The notes under the pieces: model-generated | Databases searched by the model: none | What the model was told of the DNA's origin: nothing | What the model saw: only the letters and a program-made list of their open reading frames with translations | Position numbers and translations under genes: made by a program | NCBI GenBank assembly: GCA_021801945.1 | Contig: JAKABE010000158.1 | Coordinates: 1-7,322 of the forward strand | Direction: 5' to 3' | DNA: 7,322 nucleotides | DNA from: Acidobacteriota bacterium | Lineage (GTDB): Bacteria; Acidobacteriota; Terriglobia; Terriglobales; Acidobacteriaceae | Shown: positions 1 through 6,134 of the stretch, piece by piece | Layout: the number at the start of each line of letters is the position of its first letter | Numbering within the stretch: the first letter of the stretch is position 1

Positions 1-2705
1 GCGGCGATCGCCGTGGGAACCGTGGCTTCATTTTCCACCCCTCCGGCGCCGATGTTATACGCAAAATTCGGGTATCCAATGTGTGTAACAAGCAGGTGCA
101 GGTGCGCGAGAATCGATTGGGGATCGAAGCCCGCATCCGCTGCTGCCGGGTAGAAGCTGGAAGTGTCGTTCGAGTCGTACCAGAGACGCATGTAGTTGAC
201 GGTGTTCATGGCTGCTTGCCGTAACTCCGGGCTGCTTTCCAGGCCGATATTCCAGGCCGGAAAGACAACCTGCAGCGAGTTCATGCCCGCTGACGAACCC
301 GTTACCTGCACCGGAGGATGGGCCGAAAAGCGATCGCCGCGGTCAATGCGCACCCATTGCATGCCGCGCTCGCTCTGCAGGATCACCATCTTGCCGGCCG
401 GAATCGGCGCGCCGACTGCGTCCCGGATGGCGGCTACGGAATCCGCGGGTGCGATCGGCAAATCACTCAAGTGCGCGAGGATGCGGCTCCAGGTCGCGCG
501 CATCTGCTGCCCGGTGTTGAGTTGCCGGCTCATTTCGATCAGCGCCGGGTAGAGCATGTGCAGGAAGCCGATGGTGGTCGCTGGATTCACGTCATCGGCC
601 GGTCCCCACAGATGTTCGTCGGGTGCGTCGTTCATGTCGACGTACCGCCCGTTGACCAATTTCAGTTCGTGATCCCAGTAATCCGCCACGCCGGTCAGAA
701 ACGGCCACATTTTTCGCGCGTAGGCGGCGTCGCCCGTATAGCGCCAGCGCTGGATACAATTCACGGCGGCAAACAAGGCATCGCTCTTTTGGTCTAACGA
801 CCGGAAGTTATCCGCGCTCCAACCGGGGGATGGAGCCAGGTGGGTGTAATAAATCAATCCATGCGCGTGCAGCTTCTTTGCCAGCCCCCGGCCCCGCTCC
901 ATCCAGGCCAGAATCGGCGCGTCGTAGGGATCAGCAAGGCTGACGTGATTAGTGGGAAACGCCACCCAAAACGGCGCTTGGTAGTTGTAATCCAGCGTGT
1001 AATCGCCCTGCCATCCCTCGAATGTTGAAGTAATCCAGTTCCCCCACAGTCCGGGCGCAACATTGCCCTGCTTGCTGCATGACGCCAGCACATAGAGCGA
1101 TCCGTACCACCAGGACTGGAGGGTCTTATCCGGAATCTCGATAAATGACTGCGACCAGAAATCCCGCCACCAGGCGACGTGGCGCGACCAGGTTGCTGCG
1201 ACGGTCCGTGCATTGGCTTGTTGCAGATCGGTGATAGCTTGGTGAAAATATTCCGCTGTGTCGCGGTTGTCCATCACGGCGACCGCGATGGTGACGCTCC
1301 CTGAGGCAGGAATTGTGAAATGGAGAGATCCATTTTGGTCTGAAGCCTGCGCTCCGAGAATGCGCATGGCCATAACCCCCTCCGGCGCACTCCCGTCGAA
1401 GGGAATCTGCGCATCGCCGGGGTGGGCTGCCGCCCATTGCCACTTGGGGCCCATCACTTCAGCCGCGCTGGGGAAGTCAGTCGTCTCGCCCACCTCGGCG
1501 CCGTTCATCAGCAGGACCAGCTTCATCCCGTCATAGGCGGCTGCAGCCTGCACCCACTTGTTCAACGGAAGCGGGCGATTCGCCGTGACAACGGTCCCGT
1601 TCAGATTGGCGGCAAGCCGTCCCTCCGAGAGATAAAGAACCAGCCCCGCATCCGCTCCCTGGGCTCTGGGAATATCGTGACCGCGAACATTTCCCAGCGG
1701 ATCGGTTGGGTTAATCATTTGTTTCATCCAGCGGTGCGCCAGCGCCGAAAAAATAGCCCCCTCCTCATCCGGACGATCGGCGCGGATCGATGCCCGCACC
1801 ATAAACCGGCGCTGTGGCATGATGATGTCGCCGCAGGAGAAAACGCCGGGCGCCGCTCCGCCGGACCCACCCCCTCCGCCCGCTAAGGCGCTCTGTGATG
1901 TCCACGCATAGAGCGGCTTTTCATGGGCACCTGCCGGCATGCGCCCATCGGAGCCGTCAAAAATCTGAACCGACCGGATGCTCGCCTCCGATGCCGCCGC
2001 GCTTGCCGGCGAGCCCGCAGTGCTTAACGGCGCTGCCGCGGGGCCTCCGAACGGCCCTCTTCGGCTTTTCTCATTGGGCCCGCCGATGGCCGCCTCAACT
2101 ACCTCTGGCGATACCCTCAGCCAATCGACATCACCGGCCGCTCCTCTAAGAGTTCCCTGATCGTTGCTCCCGAAGGCATCCAGCGTCTCGGCGCTTACCG
2201 GCAGCGCAATCTTTCCCGGATTCCGTAGTTGGACGAAGAAGGTATTTCTTCCCGCCGCAACCCACGACTTGGATTTGAGCTGGTTGATGCCTTCGGCAAA
2301 GTTGGTGCTTACGTCGGCCGGGCCGATGTTCTCGCGCACTTCAGCCGACCCTCCCTTTAGGGCAGGGATCGTCAACTGCAACCGGCCAACCGGCATGATG
2401 CGCCCGCGCAGAACGCTCCAGAAATCGTCGCGGCCCACGTAGAACTCCTGCTGTTCCGGAGTCCCGCCGATCGCCACCCCCACGCTTCCATTTCCGATCA
2501 GCGCTCCGCTAGTCATGCGCCAGGTGGCGATCTTGCCCGGCATCTGCGGCCAGGAACCGTGAATCCCGTTCACAATCTGGAGGGCTGTCTCGCTCACGGT
2601 ATTATCCTCGGCTGCTGAAGCCGCGCTGGCGGAAATCTGAGAGGACACCCCAAGGCCGAGGAGCACCACGGCGATCATCAAGCATCCCGCTACCGGTTGG
2701 CGCAT
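1..2705 (-). CDS. Secreted GH95-like glycoside hydrolase with inserted LamG domain (C-terminus off window)
   Basis: One frame stays open for 901 codons from the ATG at 2705 to the left edge. The start has a strong Shine-Dalgarno (GGGAGGG) 9 nt upstream. Residues 1-33 form a Sec signal peptide: short basic start, hydrophobic stretch, then an Ala/Ser-rich cleavage zone. An N-terminal beta domain follows (about 40-220, with FYVGRDDFW at 88-96), then an Ala/Ser/Pro-rich linker (about 225-250), a Gly-rich linker (275-287), and a LamG/concanavalin-like jelly roll (about 300-410). The (alpha/alpha)6 barrel runs from about 480 onward. GH95-like signatures are YTLDYNYQ (569-576), matching the family's NxN segment, and APDEH (694-698), matching the SPEH segment with the general acid, here E697. 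The final visible part (NIGAGG, 884-889) matches the region that carries the catalytic Asp in GH95. It probably hydrolyses plant or microbial glycans outside the cytoplasm. Substrate is unknown; the fucosidase role is not assured because key residues differ. Confidence 0.85.
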   Translation of the reverse strand, partial: MRQPVAGCLMIAVVLLGLGVSSQISASAASAAEDNTVSETALQIVNGIHGSWPQMPGKIATWRMTSGALIGNGSVGVAIGGTPEQQEFYVGRDDFWSVLRGRIMPVGRLQLTIPALKGGSAEVRENIGPADVSTNFAEGINQLKSKSWVAAGRNTFFVQLRNPGKIALPVSAETLDAFGSNDQGTLRGAAGDVDWLRVSPEVVEAAIGGPNEKSRRGPFGGPAAAPLSTAGSPASAAASEASIRSVQIFDGSDGRMPAGAHEKPLYAWTSQSALAGGGGGSGGAAPGVFSCGDIIMPQRRFMVRASIRADRPDEEGAIFSALAHRWMKQMINPTDPLGNVRGHDIPRAQGADAGLVLYLSEGRLAANLNGTVVTANRPLPLNKWVQAAAAYDGMKLVLLMNGAEVGETTDFPSAAEVMGPKWQWAAAHPGDAQIPFDGSAPEGVMAMRILGAQASDQNGSLHFTIPASGSVTIAVAVMDNRDTAEYFHQAITDLQQANARTVAATWSRHVAWWRDFWSQSFIEIPDKTLQSWWYGSLYVLASCSKQGNVAPGLWGNWITSTFEGWQGDYTLDYNYQAPFWVAFPTNHVSLADPYDAPILAWMERGRGLAKKLHAHGLIYYTHLAPSPGWSADNFRSLDQKSDALFAAVNCIQRWRYTGDAAYARKMWPFLTGVADYWDHELKLVNGRYVDMNDAPDEHLWGPADDVNPATTIGFLHMLYPALIEMSRQLNTGQQMRATWSRILAHLSDLPIAPADSVAAIRDAVGAPIPAGKMVILQSERGMQWVRIDRGDRFSAHPPVQVTGSSAGMNSLQVVFPAWNIGLESSPELRQAAMNTVNYMRLWYDSNDTSSFYPAAADAGFDPQSILAHLHLLVTHIGYPNFAYNIGAGGVENEATVPTAIA

Positions 2706-2714
2706 CTTCAATCA

Positions 2715-2721
2715 CCCTCCC
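2715..2721 (-). promoter_or_regulatory. Ribosome binding site of the glycoside hydrolase
   Basis: GGGAGGG on the minus strand, 9 nt before the ATG at 2705. It fixes the start of the glycosidase and lies one base downstream of a hairpin (2723-2751), so folding of the leader could affect access to it. Confidence 0.75.
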
Positions 2722-2722
2722 T

Positions 2723-2760
2723 GGACTCTGGCCCCGTTTAGGGCAGAGTCCCATAAACGG
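2723..2760 (-). promoter_or_regulatory. Two mutually exclusive hairpins in the glycosidase leader
   Basis: Hairpin A: GGACTCTG (2723-2730) pairs perfectly with CAGAGTCC (2744-2751). After a single bulged base at 2731 the stem gains three more pairs (2732-2734 with 2741-2743), leaving a 6-nt loop. Hairpin B: CCGTTTA (2734-2740) pairs perfectly with TAAACGG (2754-2760). The two share bases 2734-2751 and cannot form together. In the minus-strand transcript B is made first, and A ends one base before the Shine-Dalgarno. No U-run follows either stem, so they are not a classical terminator. A regulatory role in expression of the glycosidase is inference. Confidence 0.45.
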
Positions 2761-3082
2761 ATTTTTCGATCGTGTTTTGCCGGACGCCGCAATTGTACAA
2801 GCCTGTGTGGCCTCCAAGCGATCATCCGGATTTTCGCAGCCAATTCTCTGCCGCTTGCCCGCACGGCGGCCGGGAGCGCAGGAACGTGTCTGCCGCCTCC
2901 GCACCGGACGCAGTGGCCAGTCGCCTTGCGTCTGGCGCAAACGGGACTTGATTGCTTCCCTGAAGATGCTTCGCTACATCCTTTGCTTCGGACTAACCAG
3001 GGCAAATTACAGTTGGCCGGAGGCCCATGTCTCGATTTTGGCTCCTGGACTGAGCAATTGTTAACGTCAATGGCGGCGGATT

Positions 3083-3230
3083 GTACCGGGCTGATGCGCC
3101 TTTTGTTGACGGATCGCTGACTTTCCCGAAATACTCGCTGCGCATTGATCGCCGCGCACCAGACTGCAGACGGAAATCCAGCGTTCGATCCGATGACACC
3201 AAGGTCGAGTCGTCCTGCTCAGCCCGGTAC
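3083..3230. repeat. Nested inverted repeat / long irregular hairpin downstream of yceI
   Basis: A perfect 12-bp inverted repeat, GTACCGGGCTGA (3083-3094) and TCAGCCCGGTAC (3219-3230), encloses 124 bases. Inside, 3111-3126 pairs with 3172-3191: six pairs, a 4-nt bulge, three pairs, a 2x2 mismatch, then five pairs. At the tip, TGCGC (3139-3143) pairs with GCGCA (3154-3158) around a 10-nt loop. The outer arm starts 3 nt after the minus-strand yceI stop codon. It could be a 3' mRNA structure, a small structured RNA or a remnant of a short mobile element. No target-site duplication is evident. Confidence 0.5.
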
Positions 3231-3237
3231 TGCTCAG
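3215..3237. repeat. 8-bp direct repeat spanning the yceI stop codon
   Basis: CTGCTCAG occurs at 3215-3222 and again at 3230-3237, and the second copy contains the yceI stop codon. Its start overlaps the right arm of the inverted repeat. It may be chance or a trace of a small duplication at the gene end. Confidence 0.3.
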
Positions 3238-3812
3238 CGAAAACCGGCGGCCGTGCCGGCAAGAGTCAGATCGATGCGGACCACCTTCGCGACCTTGAGA
3301 AAAAGTATGCTGGGATTCTTCAGGCCCCAATTTACGTACGGAACTTCAAAGCTTCCTGTTGCCGTCGCGTTTGAGCCGTCGAGATGGATATGCATGGGCA
3401 CGGTTATGTCATGCGGCGTGCCGTGCAGGGTGAAGATGCCGGAAACCTGAATCGTAGAGTCGCCGGTGGGCGCGAACGTCCCCTGATAGCTCTTTGGTGC
3501 GAAGGTGATCTCAGGAAACCGCGCGATGGTGAGGACCTTCTTATCCATATCGCGGTCGCGGCCCTTGTCGCCGCTGTTACCGCTGGCTGCGGAAACTACG
3601 ATCATACCGGAGACTGCGCCGGGGCCGGGTCCAAACCTGACTGCGCCGCTTTGCACCTTGAATGTGCCTTCTACTTGGTGCACGTTGCCGCCCAGAGAGA
3701 ACGCGACCTTGCTGGTGGTCGGATTGATGGTGAAGGATTCCTGCTGCGCCTGCGCGAAGGATGCGAACGGCAGCGCAGCAGCAAGAAAGAGTGCGAGGGA
3801 GTAGGGCTTCAT
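3234..3812 (-). CDS. Periplasmic YceI-family lipocalin-like protein
   Basis: 192 residues. YceI proteins are periplasmic eight-stranded barrels that bind polyisoprenoid chains such as quinone tails; family members often sit beside cytochrome b561-type genes. Seen here: a clear Sec signal peptide (1-22, cleavage after AQA at 20-22), an early beta pair with the conserved FSLGGNVHQVEGTF (38-51), a central Asp/Lys-rich segment (82-92) before FPEITF (99-104), the family-typical FTLHGTPHDITVPM (127-140), and a C-terminal WGLKNPS segment (162-168). Length is normal for the family. I chose the ATG at 3812 because AGGAG lies 7 nt upstream and the signal peptide then begins correctly; the frame is open upstream to 3881, but that would bury the signal peptide. 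The start is 2 nt after the stop of the permease-cytochrome gene, so it is probably the last gene of that operon. It may carry a quinone or other isoprenoid for the upstream redox proteins (inference). Confidence 0.92.
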   Translation of the reverse strand: MKPYSLALFLAAALPFASFAQAQQESFTINPTTSKVAFSLGGNVHQVEGTFKVQSGAVRFGPGPGAVSGMIVVSAASGNSGDKGRDRDMDKKVLTIARFPEITFAPKSYQGTFAPTGDSTIQVSGIFTLHGTPHDITVPMHIHLDGSNATATGSFEVPYVNWGLKNPSILFLKVAKVVRIDLTLAGTAAGFR

Positions 3813-3814
3813 GA

Positions 3815-5737
3815 TCATTCTCCTGAGTGCGATGGTGTGTTGTCGTTTCGAATCGGTTTCGCGCTGATTTGCGACAACCAAAGAGTGATGGAAGTAACGT
3901 CTCTGTCAGACAGATATTCGTGGCCTGCCATGTCGGTTCCGGGAATGCCGAATTTGACGATCTGCGCCAGGCGTGTCGCGCGCTGTTGGGGAGTGTCGGA
4001 GGACGGCAGAAAATTGACCGGTCCGGTGGCCAAGTTGGTGGGGATTCGTTCAAAGCTCGCGTGCCAGATGCGGCGCGTGCGGCCATTGGCGTTGTGGCAG
4101 GTAGAACAGTGACGGCGGTAGAGCTGCGCGCCTCTTGCGGCGCTGGCTTCCGCAATGGCTTTCCGTGCCGGATGCCAGGATTTCTCTTCAGCCAGATGCC
4201 GCGCTGTACCCGGTCCGCGCAGGCTTTCCAGATAGGCGATGAGGTCGTTGCCGCGCTGCCCGCGAAAGAGAAAACCGTACGGAGGCATGATGGATCCGCC
4301 GTTGATCTGCGCCGGATCAAAAAAGTGAGCCTTCAGCCACAGGGCCGAACGGCGTGACCCGACCTGGGAGAGATCGGGGCCCTGACGGCGGTTGCCGATG
4401 AGGGGTGGATGCTGGGCGTGTAGCATGGACGCGGGTTCGGCCGGCCCCCACATCAGTACGTCAGGAGTGTTGGGGCGTACGAACTGCGAATGGCAATTGA
4501 TGCAGCCCTCTGAGATGTAGACCTGGCGTCCGCGCTCGATCGCATTGAAGTGTGGGGAAGGATGAGCCGCAATCAGGAGACGGTTGACTCCGCCGGCGGC
4601 GAGGAGAGCGAGTCCAGTAAGCACAAGCTCGCGTGGACGGCGGCGAAGCAGAGCGGCGATCATCGGCAGCAGAACAACCGTGCCCGCGGCGGCGATGAAG
4701 GGGGCGGGGATTTGCCCAAGATGCTGGGCCATGCCGATGCCCATGGCGGAGCCCATCCAACCGGCGACGGCGTAGAGCCAGCCTGCGATTTTTCCCCGCT
4801 CCGTCGGGGAGGCAGAAGGCGCCAGGAGCGAAGGATAGGCTACCAGCGCGACGGAATAAAGTGAGACGCCGATGGGATAGAGGACGGATGCCAGGGAAGT
4901 GCAATCAGGATCGTGCAGCAGCAGGCACGCGGCTCCGAGCGCGATGAACGCACCAGTGATCACCGGAGAAAGACCGCGGCGACTTAGGAGGACAGCGGCT
5001 GCGAGCGCCGCGGCGAGGTGCAGCGAGCCGTCGGCCCACAAATGGAGCGATCCTTGCCAGGTCTCGGCCTTTAAGGCCGGAGTGTTCTGGATGATGAAGA
5101 ATGCGGCGGAGTCAAGCCAGACCAGCGCGGTGAAGCCGCTGAGCACCACAATGAACGGGAAGGCGCGGCGCGGCGCGATAGCACGCGCCTCAACCGGCGC
5201 GCGGGAGGGTAGAAGTGTGATGCCGGCGCCGAGCATGCACAGAATGCCCGCTATCGTCGCCTGATCGAAAGGCGGAGCGGTGAACAGCGGTGGAAAGTTG
5301 CAGATGAAATAGCCGATGCCTGTTCCCGCGCCGACGGCGAGCAGTGGGTTGCCCTCGCCCGTCCACTGGCGCAGATGTGTGACCAGAGTGACGGTCAGCA
5401 GGCCCAGTCCGGCGCCGATAAGGAAGGCGGTGGCGGCCGCGGCCGTGAAGTTGAGTGGAAGCAGAGTGAGAAATGCGGCCACGGCCGCGGTGCAAAGCCC
5501 GGCGCGTAGCCTAACACTAGCCCCGGGCCAGCGTTCCACGCGCGGGGTGAACAGGCTGAATAGGATTCCGCCGGCGGCCATGGCGGCCATCACTACCTTG
5601 AGGTGCGCACCGGCGTCTCCCAGACTGGCCAGCCGCTTGAGGAATGCGAACTGGGCAAAGATCAGGAAATAGACATACGTGATGGCCACAAGGCTTGCGC
5701 CTTGCCAGCCAAAACCATTGGAACTAGCCCGCCGCAT
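3815..5737 (-). CDS. MFS-type permease fused to CcoO-like and cytochrome c domains
   Basis: 640 residues from the ATG at 5737. Residues about 15-365 contain roughly twelve hydrophobic helices in an MFS-like layout. A thirteenth helix (about 370-390) would bring the chain back to the periplasm. The next domain resembles CcoO, the mono-haem subunit of cbb3 oxidase: EGCINCHSQFVRP (410-422, haem c on C412/C415/H416), GPDLSQVG (453-460) and the likely Met ligand M484 in SIMPPY. A second class-I-like haem domain has CSTCH (544-548) and likely ligand M603 in GTDMAG. It overlaps the upstream gene by 14 nt and ends 2 nt before yceI, so it is translationally coupled; its own ribosome site is weak. The open frame extends upstream to 5986, but that part lies over the preceding gene. 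A GTG at 5689 is a less likely alternative start. Inferred role: passing electrons in the periplasm for the CcoN-like partner. What the permease part carries, if anything, is unknown; MFS copper importers (CcoA) are known in cbb3 biogenesis. Confidence 0.88.
   Translation of the reverse strand: MRRASSNGFGWQGASLVAITYVYFLIFAQFAFLKRLASLGDAGAHLKVVMAAMAAGGILFSLFTPRVERWPGASVRLRAGLCTAAVAAFLTLLPLNFTAAAATAFLIGAGLGLLTVTLVTHLRQWTGEGNPLLAVGAGTGIGYFICNFPPLFTAPPFDQATIAGILCMLGAGITLLPSRAPVEARAIAPRRAFPFIVVLSGFTALVWLDSAAFFIIQNTPALKAETWQGSLHLWADGSLHLAAALAAAVLLSRRGLSPVITGAFIALGAACLLLHDPDCTSLASVLYPIGVSLYSVALVAYPSLLAPSASPTERGKIAGWLYAVAGWMGSAMGIGMAQHLGQIPAPFIAAAGTVVLLPMIAALLRRRPRELVLTGLALLAAGGVNRLLIAAHPSPHFNAIERGRQVYISEGCINCHSQFVRPNTPDVLMWGPAEPASMLHAQHPPLIGNRRQGPDLSQVGSRRSALWLKAHFFDPAQINGGSIMPPYGFLFRGQRGNDLIAYLESLRGPGTARHLAEEKSWHPARKAIAEASAARGAQLYRRHCSTCHNANGRTRRIWHASFERIPTNLATGPVNFLPSSDTPQQRATRLAQIVKFGIPGTDMAGHEYLSDRDVTSITLWLSQISAKPIRNDNTPSHSGE
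3820..3824 (-). promoter_or_regulatory. Ribosome binding site deciding the yceI start
   Basis: AGGAG on the minus strand, 7 nt before the ATG at 3812 and inside the last codons of the upstream gene. A closer in-frame ATG at 3818 is only one base from it, which favours 3812 as the start. Confidence 0.75.
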
Positions 5738-6134
5738 AGCCCAACCAGTCTTGGCGCAGTCCAATGGCCTGCATTGCGGCGCAAGTCCCGTCGAACGCGG
5801 CGATGGCGAGCCATTCAACAGCGAGGTGGCCGAGGACGACTTGATCGATGAGAAAAAGTGCGACACTGGCGCGCGTGAACGCCGTAAGCAGCCAGACCAT
5901 TTCCAGCTTGGCCTTGTTGCCTTTACGGCGGGCAAGGAGCGCGCCGTAAAGGCAGGCGAGACCAACGGAGAAGACAAATGCGCCAACGAAGGAGAGATAA
6001 ACGAGCGCGCTCGGATCGGCGCTTAACCGGAGCATGTGGAGCGTGAATGCCGGCGCCACGAGGAGCGAAATGCCGGTTGAGCTGTCGGAGACTCCAGTCA
6101 TCAACTGATAAGCGAAGACTACGGATCGATTCAA
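5724..6134 (-). CDS. Small four-helix membrane protein, function unknown
   Basis: 136 residues, not recognised as a named family. Four hydrophobic segments are visible at about 7-33, 43-66, 79-101 and 104-122, with a basic loop RRKGNKAK (69-76) between the second and third that suggests a cytoplasmic side. There is no signal peptide, CxxCH or lipobox. The start is a TTG at 6134, supported by AGGAG 8 nt upstream and by a 4-nt overlap (TTGA) with the stop of the CcoN-like gene; an ATG eleven codons later would cut into the first helix. It overlaps the next gene by 14 nt. Its fixed place between the CcoN-like and the permease-cytochrome genes suggests an accessory or structural subunit of the same complex. 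This is inference from context only. Confidence 0.8.
   Translation of the reverse strand: MNRSVVFAYQLMTGVSDSSTGISLLVAPAFTLHMLRLSADPSALVYLSFVGAFVFSVGLACLYGALLARRKGNKAKLEMVWLLTAFTRASVALFLIDQVVLGHLAVEWLAIAAFDGTCAAMQAIGLRQDWLGYAAG

Larger units (their letters stand above)
2706..3233. other. Intergenic region between yceI-like gene and glycosidase
   Basis: These 528 bases separate the yceI stop from the glycosidase start. Short open frames exist on both strands, but none gives a protein with a recognisable motif, a good ribosome binding site or a sensible hydrophobic pattern. The glycosidase promoter must lie here if it is transcribed alone, but I find no clear -35/-10 pair. The region holds the nested inverted repeat near the yceI stop and the paired hairpins near the glycosidase start. 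Between about 2761 and 3082 I see nothing I can name. Confidence 0.6.

Noticed and set aside
196..2442. Several plus-strand open frames across the glycosidase region
   Set aside because: All lie antisense to one uninterrupted 901-codon frame with a signal peptide and domain motifs; GC-rich coding DNA commonly gives such shadows.
2682..2693. Lipobox-like V-A-G-C at residues 5-8 of the glycosidase, suggesting a lipoprotein
   Set aside because: The Cys precedes the hydrophobic stretch, too early for a lipoprotein signal; an ordinary Sec signal with cleavage near 25-33 fits better.
2761..2830. A sigma-70-like promoter for the glycosidase (a TTGTAC or TTGCGG box on the minus strand)
   Set aside because: No acceptable -10 box lies at the right distance; I could not support any pair.
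2712..3005. Minus-strand open frames of about 100 codons in the intergenic gap as a small gene
   Set aside because: The translation is Arg/Ser-rich without motifs or a convincing ribosome site, and competing frames of the same quality overlap it.
3065..3111. CGTCAA (3065-3070) and TTGACG (3106-3111) as a Rho-independent terminator of the operon
   Set aside because: The arms are short with a 35-nt loop and no U-run follows on the minus strand; it also overlaps the better-supported nested repeat.
3384..4112. Plus-strand open frame of 242 codons over yceI and the cytochrome end
   Set aside because: It is antisense to two genes with clear family motifs and has no recognisable product.
5738..5986. 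Longer N-terminus for the permease-cytochrome protein, up to 5986
   Set aside because: It would overlap most of the four-helix gene, and the extra 83 residues are Ser/Arg/Pro-rich without transporter character; the ATG at 5737 sits just before the first helix.
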